Assembly: GCA_016859345.1 (NCBI GenBank)
Contig: CM029118.1
Coordinates: 28,577,501 to 28,641,500 of the forward strand
DNA: 64,000 nt
Direction of reading: 5' to 3'
From: Istiophorus platypterus
Taxonomy: Eukaryota; Chordata; Actinopteri; Istiophoriformes; Istiophoridae
Part shown: piece after piece, positions 51,409 through 57,686 of the stretch
Layout: each line of letters starts with the position of its first letter
Position numbering within the stretch: position 1 is the stretch's first letter
Position numbers and translations under genes: made by a program
Notes under the pieces: model-generated
Database searches by the model: none
What the model saw: the letters and a program-made list of their open reading frames with translations, nothing else
What the model was told of the DNA's origin: nothing

Positions 51409-53008
51409 GTGTGTGTGTGTGTGCATGTGTGTGTGTGTACCCTAGCGTTTTAATTAGGCCCACGCAAAATCCTTATCACCTCTTTCCAACAGCCGCTGTA
51501 ACCCACAAGCACTCAACAGTACTTAAGAGCTTGCATAATATCAAGGCTTTGACTGAAACAAACACACACTCACGCACACAGATAGTTGAGAAAAGACCTG
51601 CATACACAGATTGTTATCTCACTTTGTCGGAGCCCAAAAACCCTCAAGGTCTCATCCTCTGTACTGTAAATCACCTTCGCTCAAACACATACAAACCATA
51701 CACACAGAGTCCTGATCCCCTGTAGCAGAGCAGATGCTGGAGTTAATTCTCAAGAGTCTGGTATGAGAGCCCTCATGAGGAATAAAAACGCCACTTTCCA
51801 CTCATCACATAATCAGTTTTACAAAGCAACCCACACCTCCTCTGTGTGTATCACTTCCACCTCCTCCTCCCCCTCCTCCTCCTCCTACTCCTACATCGCT
51901 CTGTTATTTCCTTCTCTGCTGCCGCGGTTACAGTTTTGGTGGAATCACATTAGCACTGAGGTGACTGGATACAGTGATTACATTATATTTGAAAATAACG
52001 GTGGCCCCTAAATGTGAATAAGAGATGGATAGAAAGAGGCACACTTCATCTCCTGTATGAATCACCTCCTATCATTTTTTAATTGTCTTGGTCTCACATA
52101 CACACACACACACTCTACTCAAAATTACAGTGACTTCTCTGAGACAATGAATAAAGATCGATTGGAAACTTAAATAGATGGAACATTCACGGTAAATGTA
52201 ATGGGGAGAGGTGATTATTTTTCTGCTCTCCTTTCATTTCTGCTCTCTGCTGCATTTCTTTTTTTCTGCCTCTTTCACTCGCTCTTCTGTTTGCACTCAT
52301 GTCTCTTTTTTATAGGCTCTGTGCTAACTGTGACTTTTCCTCTGCTTTTGCATGTGCGTGTGAATATCCATGTATGTTTTATGTGCGTGTGTCCAGAATG
52401 CCTACGACATGGCGGAGCTGCAGAAGTCCCTCCAGCCGAGCCCGGCCCAGTCGGTCCACTACTGCCGCTCCAGAGCCCTGCACCACCCTCCTCCCCACCA
52501 CCACCATCATTTGCTACACCAGGCGCCCCCTGCCCCACCCTCCACCCAGCCACTGGACTCCCTCAGCCGGACAGCCAGCTCCACCACCCTGCCCCCCTCA
52601 GTAGCTTCCACCTCCTCCAATGCCACCACCACCACCACCAGCATCCGCCGGGATGTCCCCCCCACCAGACTGCCAGCTCAAGGCCAGGCCCGGCCCTCCC
52701 AGCTTGCACGCCGCTCCCTGTCCTTCTCCAGCCAAGACCTGGCTCGCTACTTGTGCGAGATCATCCGCGATGCCGACCAGCATCCGGACACTGGACCTTT
52801 CGACTCCCTGCAGGTCTTCTCCACCGAGGGAGGGGGCTCGCCAGCTGGGTCCCTCAGCTCCTTCAGCTCGGCAGGACTGGATGGGGGGAGCAGCGGAGAT
52901 GGGGGAGGGGGAGGGGAGGCAAGAAGGGAGGAGACGCTTGGGGAGTGGGGGCCTCGCTTTGAGAAGCTGCGGGCCCTTTACGAGCGAGCCGAGGCCAGCG
53001 ACCTCTGA
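2206..53008 (+). CDS. Type III (non-chordate-type) classic cadherin, C-terminal seven exons, partial
   Basis: This is a joined CDS of 2206-2386, 5320-5486, 18578-18842, 26688-26868, 34221-34465, 50893-51047 and 52397-53008. All introns are GT/AG and the exon phases fit end to end, giving 601 codons and a stop. The order is laminin-G tail, EGF, laminin-G, two EGF-like modules, transmembrane helix and classic-cadherin tail. Laminin-G/EGF modules placed before a catenin-binding tail define the CadN/Hz-cadherin class of calcium-dependent adhesion receptors. These act at the plasma membrane and link to actin through p120-, beta- and alpha-catenin. The tail carries NVLNYDEEGGGEEDQ and WGPRFEKL, both hallmarks of classic cadherins. 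Cadherin repeats and the start codon lie upstream of base 1. Fat-type cadherins also have laminin-G and EGF modules but lack this tail, so they are a poor fit. The family call is firm; the exact orthologue name is inferred. Confidence 0.93.
2387..5319 (+). other. Cadherin intron (2.9 kb)
   Basis: It begins with a short tandem duplication of a GGTAGATTGTGGT-like unit (about 2415-2452) and is otherwise single-copy-looking AT-rich sequence. It ends in a long (TG)n tract that runs almost to the acceptor at 5318-5319. No additional exon could be supported. Confidence 0.8.
5236..5295. repeat. (TG)n microsatellite beside a splice acceptor
   Basis: About 30 uninterrupted TG units end 24 nt before the exon at 5320. 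The residual sequence up to the AG is alternating purine/pyrimidine (GCATGCATGTGTGTAC...), so a normal polypyrimidine tract is missing. Confidence 0.97.
5320..5486 (+). CDS. Cadherin exon: first part of the second laminin-G domain
   Basis: Acceptor AG is at 5318-5319 and donor GTAAAT starts at 5487. The first two bases complete a Glu codon with the G left by the previous exon, and the exon ends in phase 0. It encodes VPEYSFDGHSHVHYQL followed by a hydrophobic/basic beta-strand pattern and SKEQSEYLRLE. This is the N-terminal sandwich of a laminin-G domain that continues in the exon at 18578. At 167 nt the length is not a multiple of three, so skipping it would shift the reading frame before the transmembrane helix. 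The acceptor context is unusual because a (TG)n tract replaces most of the pyrimidine tract. Confidence 0.9.
7250..7750 (-). mobile_element. LINE remnant, 3' end of ORF2-like reverse transcriptase gene
   Basis: The minus strand reads through 129 codons (7356-7745). The N-terminal half resembles the C-terminal region of fish jockey/L2/Rex-type LINE ORF2 proteins, for example the stretches ILKTRTTRIIHRVDYDEPTK and ILFINSHALKFRDLVDLE. The frame then degrades and runs into the (TA)n tract. On the minus strand the element ends near 7260 in a TGAAAATGAAATGAAATAAA-like tail, as expected of a retroposon 3' end. It is strongly 5'-truncated and has no catalytic domain. The exact clade is not certain. 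Confidence 0.6.
7392..7438. repeat. (TA)n microsatellite
   Basis: A pure AT dinucleotide run lying within the LINE remnant. Confidence 0.95.
9605..11640 (-). mobile_element. L1-like non-LTR retrotransposon, decayed, 5'-truncated
   Basis: Read on the minus strand, reverse-transcriptase blocks appear in the right order. CGNYRAVSMIDADTKI matches the L1 'NYRPISLLNVDTKI' block. LCGTRQGCPLSPLMFAL (about 11101-11160) is the signature L1 motif. A YTDD box at 10991-11002 corresponds to catalytic YADD. The frame is broken by stops and shifts, so this is a fossil. The 3' end at about 9605 carries CAATAAAG followed by an A-run (a T-run on the plus strand), which fits target-primed insertion. The 5' limit near 11640 is approximate. 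The element lies antisense to the host cadherin gene. Confidence 0.8.
13046..13129. repeat. Poly(A) followed by (TA)n
   Basis: About 26 As pass directly into about 28 TA units. A-tails that grade into a microsatellite often mark the end of an old retroposon, but I could not recognise a body upstream. Confidence 0.9.
13640..14330. repeat. Unassigned repeat-like block
   Basis: This block is richer in GC than its flanks. It has two abutting minus-strand open frames (14115-14303 and 13816-14118) in different frames and a short CAGATTG tandem at its left edge. The translations match no family I recognise. It could be a LINE untranslated or ORF1-like fragment. The call rests on composition only. 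Confidence 0.3.
15869..15905. repeat. (TC)n microsatellite
   Basis: A pure TC run in the cadherin intron. Confidence 0.95.
16455..16532. repeat. Short copy of a dispersed fish repeat
   Basis: The segment around CAAAGCACTTCGAATGGTC and AAAAGAGCTATATATAAGTG reads, in reverse complement, like the start of the repeat at about 62195-62260 (TATAGC, TTGT/CAACCACTCAAAGTGCTTTT). The two copies are in opposite orientation. The copy here is short and diverged. Confidence 0.55.
18578..18842 (+). CDS. Cadherin exon: core of the second laminin-G domain
   Basis: Acceptor TTGCAG is at 18572-18577 and donor GTAAGT starts at 18843. The exon enters in phase 0 and leaves in phase 1. Its 88 codons include YRLDNGEWHEVLLDRHDN, the 'DGEWHxV' signature of laminin-G domains, then MTLRLDGG and ILGNTFPTGINKSFQG, which leads into the conserved F-x-G-C-M motif of the next exon. 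NLT and NKS are possible N-glycosylation sites. A Gly/Arg-rich surface loop (GGGGKREVTGSRGRSRE) lies between beta-strands. In this class the domain lies just outside the membrane. Confidence 0.94.
20006..20063. mobile_element. Mini inverted-repeat remnant, Tc1-like termini
   Basis: The left arm (CACCAATTAGACACAACATT...) and the right arm (...AAGTTGTAGCTGATCAGTG) are imperfect inverted complements joined at a tiny loop. The sequence resembles the 'TTTTAATGTTGTGGCTGATC' termini of a common fish Tc1 family, and a second, perfect copy lies at 33426-33474. It is probably an internally deleted element. Confidence 0.6.
22860..22990. repeat. Dispersed repeat copy 1 (GT tract plus unique tail)
   Basis: After a GT-rich tract comes CTTTTCATTTTAATAATGAC and then a roughly 60-nt tail starting GACAGAGGGGGAATGAGAT. 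The tail recurs in direct orientation at 25021-25080 with a few substitutions. Confidence 0.75.
23853..23942. repeat. (CA)n microsatellite, interrupted
   Basis: About 45 CA units with scattered T, A and G interruptions. Confidence 0.95.
24918..25081. repeat. (GT)n microsatellite and dispersed repeat copy 2
   Basis: About 39 GT units (24918-24995) are followed by TTCTGTGTGTCTTTTCAAAT and a tail (25021-25080) closely matching that at 22930-22990. Both copies end in TGATAGGAACA. Confidence 0.85.
26688..26868 (+). CDS. Cadherin exon: laminin-G C-terminus and Cys-rich EGF-like start
   Basis: Acceptor CCTTCAG ends at 26687 and donor GTACAC starts at 26869. Two bases complete a Gly codon, and the exon ends in phase 2. 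It encodes CMRDLRLNGRYMPLD, the canonical last strand of a laminin-G domain (C-x-R-x-L-x-x-N-G), then GVSQVSIQGLTLGCSSDS. The following CKRNQCSPPFTCVDLWRVHE(C) opens an EGF-like module that is completed in the next exon (RCPPGH). The domain order after the laminin-G fits CadN-type cadherins, where a Cys-rich segment separates it from the membrane. Confidence 0.94.
27610..27641. repeat. (CT)n microsatellite
   Basis: A CT dinucleotide run in the cadherin intron. Confidence 0.93.
28043..28774 (+). mobile_element. Tc1-like DNA transposon, decayed, both termini visible
   Basis: The left end TACAGTCCTGGTTGAAGTTA and the right end (in reverse complement TACAGTATTGGTTGAACTTA) are matching terminal inverted repeats. 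They are followed by GTGGCACCC/CTGGCACCC and start at TA, the Tc1/mariner target. Inside, the plus strand at about 28457-28580 encodes NNDPKQTSSSTKEW and WPTISPDLNPIET, the end of a Tc1 DDE transposase. At 732 bp it is about half the length of an autonomous element and has stops, so it is non-functional. Confidence 0.85.
30127..30163. repeat. Short tandem array of ACATAGTA
   Basis: About four adjoining copies of an octamer, ACATAGTA, the first imperfect. Confidence 0.9.
30890..31170 (-). mobile_element. Tc1-like transposon fragment (minus strand)
   Basis: The plus strand reads CTACAGTCACTTCAGAAAGT, AAAAGTATTCAGGCTCTTAA, TTCAGCACTTTGTAGAACCC and then CTCTCAAGCTCC. This is the order found at the 3' end of fish Tc1 elements that terminate in the 'GAAAGTATTCAGACCC' family of inverted repeats. 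Only the transposase tail and one end are present. Confidence 0.55.
33426..33474. mobile_element. Perfect Tc1-terminal hairpin, minimal MITE
   Basis: The left arm ATCAGCCACAACATTAAAA (33426-33444) and right arm TTTTAATGTTGTGGCTGAT (33456-33474) are perfect 19-nt inverted repeats around an 11-nt loop. The arm matches the known terminus of a widespread fish Tc1 family, so this is an element stripped to its ends. Confidence 0.75.
34221..34465 (+). CDS. Cadherin exon: EGF-like modules, stalk and outer part of the transmembrane helix
   Basis: Acceptor TTTGCAG ends at 34220 and donor GTAGCT starts at 34466. One base completes an Arg codon, and the exon leaves in phase 1. It encodes CPPGHMIRVNGSRKSC (end of one EGF-like module), then CATRPCHHGTCVAQ with CHCPEGYRGRHCE, a second EGF-like module with a standard C-terminal CxC-8-C arrangement. 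A short stalk (TPLAIYREDVG) is followed by SFSSLFAICICFLALL, the first two thirds of the single membrane-spanning helix. The helix is completed in the exon at 50893. Cys residues inside the helix (CIC) are possible palmitoylation or packing sites; that is inference. Confidence 0.95.
36105..36985 (-). mobile_element. Tc1-like transposon fossil (minus strand)
   Basis: The reverse complement carries the Tc1 transposase order with many lesions: GREVTKNG-like start (about 36965), the GTGGCAGCATCATACTGTGG block (about 36690), FQHNNDSK (about 36545) and a degraded SPDLNPIEHLW counterpart (about 36440-36470). It ends with 'ATAAAGTGTGAAAAAGTAAA', the typical 3' end of one fish Tc1 family. The 5' inverted repeat was not identified, so it may be truncated. 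Open frames are short and interrupted. Confidence 0.75.
37195..37460. repeat. Probable dispersed repeat (unclassified)
   Basis: The order GACAAGGAGGTTATGTTTTC, GTGTCAGCAGGATTACACAA, TTGCACTGAACTTGGTGGAG, TGGATCATTCACTATAACTT and GGCTTTGGTGGAAGTTTTGG matches, from memory, a repeat found across many animal genomes. I cannot place it in a named class without a library search. Confidence 0.5.
39465..39575. repeat. Candidate dispersed fish repeat with GCTAAT/TTAGC palindromes
   Basis: TTAATGCTAATTAGCAAATT is followed by CAGCATGTTAACATCAGTAC and CAGCATGCTGATGTTAGCAT. This nested-palindrome style (AGCATG/TTAGC) recurs in many teleost genomes. Family assignment is not possible from one copy. Confidence 0.45.
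40020..40133. repeat. Simple repeat of TCTCTATA/TCTATA units with a flanking duplication
   Basis: AAAATACAATCAGCAATCTC and AAAATCCAATCAGCTATCTC are a local duplication. Each copy leads into tandem CTCTATAT units, and the run ends in (TA)n. Confidence 0.8.
41706..41775. repeat. Two-copy tandem duplication (about 39 bp)
   Basis: The unit TAGATGTTCAGTTACCGAT recurs as TAGATGTTCAGTTACTGAT about 39 bp later. Confidence 0.8.
43300..45060 (-). mobile_element. Ty3/gypsy LTR-retrotransposon fossil (gag-pol remnant)
   Basis: Reading the minus strand downward gives a gag C-terminal helix (LEKAIDIACSNETTQHQL, about 44560-44600) and the second half of a CCHC knuckle (NHFSKACHS, about 44290-44320). Next comes a protease-like ITGVTANVIP (about 44205-44235), in which the catalytic Asp of DTG is replaced by Ile. 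Then follow reverse-transcriptase blocks: HIDPSVVPV near 43910, YVNALVVAEKPSKGKLQVCL near 43750 and HYTLPNSGDI near 43680. Stops and frameshifts occur throughout. No LTRs were recognised, so both edges are approximate. Confidence 0.8.
46099..46147. repeat. (CA)n microsatellite
   Basis: A pure CA run of about 24 units that follows a short CT run. Confidence 0.96.
49340..49640. promoter_or_regulatory. Candidate conserved non-coding element in the transmembrane intron
   Basis: This non-repetitive stretch is dense in homeodomain-like TAATT cores (ATTTTAATTAGT, CATTAATTGTC) and a SOX-like CCATTGT. It also has a perfect 10-nt-arm palindrome, AAATGTGAAT-A-ATTCACATTT, at 49460-49480. The texture is that of a developmental enhancer. 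There is no direct evidence of function. Confidence 0.3.
50893..51047 (+). CDS. Cadherin exon: end of transmembrane helix and juxtamembrane p120-catenin motif
   Basis: Acceptor CTCCAG ends at 50892 and donor GTACAC starts at 51048. Two bases complete a Val codon, and the exon leaves in phase 0. LLLGIFLY finishes the helix, and TRWRNYKG is a positively charged stop-transfer on the cytoplasmic side. Residues HHDGWEDIRENVLNYDEEGG followed by GEEDQ match the juxtamembrane core of classic cadherins, the docking site for p120/delta-catenin that controls surface retention. This exon is the clearest evidence that the protein is a classic cadherin rather than a Fat-type or protocadherin molecule. Confidence 0.96.
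51048..52396 (+). other. Cadherin intron before the last exon (1.35 kb)
   Basis: It contains a poly(A) run (about 51223-51245), a (GT)n tract (51363-51438) and a CTCCTC run (about 51861-51895). It ends in a T-rich tract and a GTGTGTCCAG acceptor. Open frames here are low-complexity and not exons. Confidence 0.85.
51363..51438. repeat. (GT)n microsatellite, interrupted
   Basis: About 35 GT units with GA, GC and CA interruptions. Confidence 0.95.
52397..53008 (+). CDS. Cadherin last coding exon: cytoplasmic linker and beta-catenin-binding domain
   Basis: Acceptor GTCCAG ends at 52396, and the frame enters in phase 0 and runs to TGA at 53006-53008 (203 residues). NAYDMAELQKSL completes the p120-binding region. 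Residues about 30-100 are a low-complexity linker rich in His, Pro, Ser and Thr. From about residue 115, SLSFSSQDLARYLCEIIRDA, then PFDSLQVFSTEGGGS and GSLSSFSS, align with the beta-catenin-binding region of classic cadherins. WGPRFEKLRALY (184-195) is the usual near-terminal motif. Between these lies a Gly-rich insert (GLDGGSSGDGGGGGE). Compared with the vertebrate type I motif YDSLLVFDYEG, both tyrosines are absent. GC content is much higher than in the surrounding introns, which produces long spurious frames on both strands. Confidence 0.96.
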   Translation, partial: NAYDMAELQKSLQPSPAQSVHYCRSRALHHPPPHHHHHLLHQAPPAPPSTQPLDSLSRTASSTTLPPSVASTSSNATTTTTSIRRDVPPTRLPAQGQARPSQLARRSLSFSSQDLARYLCEIIRDADQHPDTGPFDSLQVFSTEGGGSPAGSLSSFSSAGLDGGSSGDGGGGGEARREETLGEWGPRFEKLRALYERAEASDL

Positions 53009-53520
53009 GTTCTGACATACACAGACCAAACTGATAGGACTCTGATAACTGGCCCGCCTGAAACAATCAATTAGCAGACACCTAGCAGTGACCGAGGTGG
53101 GAAAACAGCGAGAGGCTGACTGACAGAGAGACTCGCTGCACACCCTGCACTTGCTGACAACTGACAAGGTGTTGTATTTACTGGATGATGAGCCCCGTCA
53201 ATCAACATGGTGGCCTAACAGATAGATGAAAAAGTCCTTTTGAAAAGAGCCCGTCGCTCTGTGCTCCCTCTTCCTTGGATGACAATTTTGTAGGAGCAGG
53301 TTTTATCAAACCTGCCAGTCAGGTTAAAGGTGTCGGAACTTGACTCTCTACCCAGGCTACTCATCATGATGGAGCTTAGCTTCACTGTTGGAAAAAATAT
53401 GTTCTAGTTGCAGCCAATAAAAACCCAACTTTCCTCTGTTTTCTAACAGTCATTTTTAGCTGTTCTAAATGAGTGTCAGCTAAAGGCCTAAAATGTGAAA
53501 TAAAAGTGTTTTGGCCAAGT
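53009..53520 (+). other. Cadherin 3' untranslated region (proximal end inferred)
   Basis: Sequence after the stop codon falls quickly to AT-rich non-coding composition. The end is set by the AATAAA at 53499-53504. Longer 3' ends are possible, because other AATAAA-like motifs occur near 53415 and 53600. Confidence 0.5.
53499..53504 (+). terminator. Candidate poly(A) signal for the cadherin
   Basis: AATAAA about 490 nt after the stop, followed within 15-30 nt by GTGTTTTGG and a T-rich stretch, the usual downstream element. It is one of several candidates. Confidence 0.45.
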
Positions 53521-55751
53521 TTTTTTTTAAATTCCTGAGCAAATTAATACCATATCAAATGTATTTTTAGCACCTTGTTGCTTAATTAAATCTTTGTAAA
53601 TAAACAAAGGACTCTTATAAAGTATATATTCCACCCTGCGCTGTTACAAGATTAGACAGTGAAGATGAGTGGGATCATACTGAGTAGCCCCTATGATAAA
53701 GTCTGGATTTTCAGTATATAGTGGACACATAGTTTTCTTGCTGCCTGGCTGTACACAGCTTCTGTCAGTGTTTGTATGAGAAAAAAAGTGCTTAAACCAT
53801 CATTGGGTTGCAGGGTGAGATTTTTTTTTTTGTTTTTATTTTTTTCTGGTAATGTGTCTTTTTGAGTAATTCTGTATCAGTTGGGTGTTTCAAGTTTCAG
53901 CACTCTGTGGGTTGTAAGACATCAAGCTCTCTACTTACGACTGCACCCTCGTCTTCACAGGATTTCCTATTCTCACTCACGGTCCTCCGCTGCTCGTTCC
54001 TCCTCACCCAAGGGAGGGAGCAGAAAAAATCAAACAGCTTTGTAACAAAGAAATGGGAGTGGACGTATAGACCGTAGGAGGGAGGAAATACTCGCTCTGT
54101 TGCTCTGTTTCACACAAGCTCTTCCTCAGGCATACCAAATGTGGCGGCTGCAAGAGACTATTTTAACAGATGATTGCTTGGTAGAATACAAACAATGTCA
54201 AACGGCTTTCCAAGGTGACTACTCAATAAAGAAAAAACATCAGTAGGAGCAGGAGGATGAAGATTTATAATGATTATACAGTTCTGAGCTATAATTCCTG
54301 TGCTATTTGCAGCTCAAGCACACGTTTATTTTCTCTTGCTAAATGACCCCATACCCATGGCTGAAATTGTGTTGTATTGTGTTTGTGGGAAAATGGACTG
54401 ATAGAAAATTGCAGGGAAACAATAATACTGCAGTTATATCCAGTATGCGCACTGTCAGCACAGTGGCAACATTCATCTTGTTTGGCTCTTTTTGTCAAAT
54501 CAGGTAGGTTTCCCCGCCCCACAAGAAAAAAGGATGACTTCTTGCTGTCGTGGCTTGTAAGAATAATTTGTCTAAAACAATGATAGGATAAAATACAATG
54601 ATAAAGCAGCACAGGGGAAGAGGAGTGCCAAGCCTGGAGAGGACCTGATCCTCTCACCTTTTAGAAGAGAGATGACTACAGTGTAGATAGTTGAATCAGA
54701 GAGTAAATGAGGAAGGGAGGTCGAAAGGAACCATCCTAACAAGTGCCTGGATCTGTGGTGAAATGTGCCACCAGTGCACCATGGAGCTCAGTAGCTCCGT
54801 AGGGAGCTGTAGAGGGGAGAGATGCTGGGGGAAATAGTTTTCTGCAGAAACGGTTTGTTGCACAGCAAATGTCATAAATACGTCACCCCCCCAAACACAC
54901 AAACACACAAACATACACACACAGAATCCCCTCTTTCTTCTTGCAATCCTCCAAAAAGCCAACCTAGCTTTTCCTGGCCTTTCAGGCGCCGTAGTCTGCT
55001 GGAAGAGGCAGAGGCACTCTCATCATGCTCTTTTTTTATTCATATTCACGTTGGCAGAGCCGAGCCTGTCGCAGAGAGCATTTAAAGGGTAGGAATGTGT
55101 GAAAACACGTCAAGCCACTAATCCTAATAGGAGCTGATGGCTTGCTGTCATGCTGGAAAAAACCAAAGGATTTTGTGGGTACTTTCAAAAAAACTCAACA
55201 GAGAAGTTGATTCCCAGATTGCAGCTTTTCCAGAAACATGCTATTTTCTGGAAATCCAAGGCAACAATATGGCTTTTAAAATAAGAGACTTGACTGTCAG
55301 GTTAGGGTGCAGTACACTGTGAGATGACAAGTTATAGTAAGACACACAGGCTTTGTTTTTTTGTTTTTTAATAGACTCTGGAGATTTCCTAGCTAGGGAT
55401 GTTCTTTTATTCTCCTGTATGGAGGCCGAGCCTGAGCCATGCAGAGTGGTTGAGGATGAAGATCTCTCACTGCAGCTGTAATGAGCAGCGACTCACATCT
55501 TATCACCATTCATTTGTACCATAAACAGCTTTTTAAATGTTGTGTTCGGGGTGCAGACATGTTGTGAACAAAGTTAATGTTTTTACCCAATTTGTAAATA
55601 CAGAGATAAATTAATTACGATTATTGATCTTTGCCAAGAAAAGCACCATAGGTTTAAAACGTGCAGCTTCTGAAAAAAAAAAAAAAAAAAATCCAACTGA
55701 ACATGTCTTTCTTACCATCGTGATGGTGATGAGCATTGGACAGTTACGGTA

Positions 55752-56047
55752 AGGTCCATAAGTATTTGGACAGTGACACTATTTTCCTAATTCGGCATCT
55801 GTACACAACCGCAGTGGATTTGAAATGTAACAATCAAGAGCCCATGAAAATGAGGGACTATGTAGAAAAATGGCTGTAATAACCAAAATGGTTATTCTAA
55901 TATTTTAGTTAGTTAGTTAAACCCTTTGAATTAAAGCCGAAAGTCTACATTTCAATCACATCTTGATTTGTTTAATTCAAAGCCTTTGTGGTTGTGTACA
56001 GAGCCAAAATTTTGAAAATTGTCATTGTCCAAATATTTATGCACCTA
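55752..56047. mobile_element. Tc1/mariner-related MITE
   Basis: The left end AGGTCCATAAGTATTTGGAC and the right end (in reverse complement AGGTGCATAAATATTTGGAC) are terminal inverted repeats. The symmetry continues inward (TGTACACAACC and TTTGAAAT on the left, matching GGTTGTGTACA and ATTCAAAG on the right), giving long inverted arms around a short centre of about 300 bp total. No transposase is present. The TTTGGAC termini are typical of a widespread fish MITE group. Confidence 0.8.
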
Positions 56048-57667
56048 TGTAAGTGTTTTGTATTTGCTTTGATCTTTTTTTCTCAATAAATTCATTTATT
56101 TGCACCAGTGACTGTGCTGAATCATGACTGCATCTGTAAAAAGGAAACTGAAGAATAAAAAGAAATGGAAAATGATGGTTCTAATATTACATAATGATAA
56201 ACAAGGAAATTACATTTGTTGGAAAAAATACTTTTATTGATCATACTGCCATTGAACATTGATGTGTCTAATAACTAACACTGGCACTATAAAAGGTTTC
56301 AATTCAACTCAGGTATCTTACGTATCACTTCCAATAACCAATGACTTGCTCATCATGGAAACAATTTCAACTGCAAGGAGCAGAGCAAACATTTACTAGT
56401 GTTTGATTTCTGATATGAAAAGAATCCTGCGGTAGAAAACCCAACTGTGCAACATGAGTTTAGTGGAATCATAGAACAAGAAATAGCAGAGATAATGGAG
56501 AAAAAGGCCACATGCACTCTCATACATATACAATATTCCTGTTTCAAATAAACCCAGAATGTTGATATTCAGGGTCAAAAGCTGCTCCTCAGCAATTATT
56601 GTATGTGGCCTTTAAGGTGCATCATTTCCCTGTCAAACACTTCACTTCTGAAGGACCTTTGTTTGCACAATATATAGTGTTGTGTCATCACACATTTATT
56701 AGACCCTTATAGTCCATGTGAAAATTTCACATTCATGAATTAGTTTTACATGGCACTGGCTCAGAAGCTTCCAGAGAATGTCTGATGGTTTGTCTCAGAC
56801 TGGTGCAAGCAGCATAACTGCAGTTCATCACAATCAAATTTAAGTCAATTTTTTACCCAGGCTTCAGCACCGACATGCCCCCAAACACTGAGCAAAACCA
56901 CATGGAAGCTGAATGATAGCTTTGGTAAATGCTTGTGATACTAAACCGTAATGATATATATGCTTCATGGTCAAAATACACATCCGAAGCCTTCCGAAAT
57001 CAGCGAAGATCTTGAACACCTCTGGGTTACGGTGAATGAAATCCCACTCTCTCTAAAACTATTCATTTCCCAGGCTAAAATCTGAATTCAAGTGGCTGCA
57101 CTTGTTTCAGCAACACCTGCCAGTTCTTTAAATTGAGGCAAAATGGAGTTGAGCTGATTTCTATATATGTGCACAAGTTAATGGCATTCTTCATCTTCTT
57201 TTCATTATGAAAACCAGAAAACCATAGGCAGACAGCACGCCTGCGAATGAACTACTAATCCCAATATGTATGGAAATTAACAATGCTGAAAAAAAAATTA
57301 CATTAGTACACTCCTATTAGGCAAACATAATGGAATCACTTTGCTCTCAAATAAAGCAGTCAGACATCTCCTAAATTAAACATCCAACATGAGCACAGGA
57401 GGGGGGAGAACAAGCGGTGCTGTTCCTTACTGATCCGATTGGTATGCATTACAATGAGGCAGCCCGGTTAACGAACAACATGTTTTCACAAGCCCCACAA
57501 CAACTGCGTGCAGGGGTGTTCACGGAGGGTGGATTATCAAAGACAGAGGTCCTTATTAACAAGTGTACAAATATAGGCCGACTTGGTTGATGGAGGGAGG
57601 GGAAAATATGCATCGTGTGTGTCCTACCCACATAAAGGCTCATTGCAGCAGGTTATTCTGACTCGCC

Positions 57668-57686
57668 AATCGATAATTATTGATAC
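57668..57686. promoter_or_regulatory. Paired ONECUT-like sites (candidate)
   Basis: AATCGATAATTATTGATA contains, on the minus strand, TATCAATA and TATCGATT, both matching the ONECUT consensus, with an ATTA core between them. It is a motif-level observation only. Confidence 0.25.

Noticed and set aside
52201..52962. A 253-codon plus-strand open frame over the last cadherin exon
   Set aside because: It is in another frame from the WGPRFEKL-encoding one, starts in the intron and is Pro/Ser biased. It is a by-product of high GC content.
52598..53167. A 189-codon minus-strand open frame opposite the last cadherin exon
   Set aside because: It is antisense to conserved cadherin codons, with no start context, domain or splice evidence.
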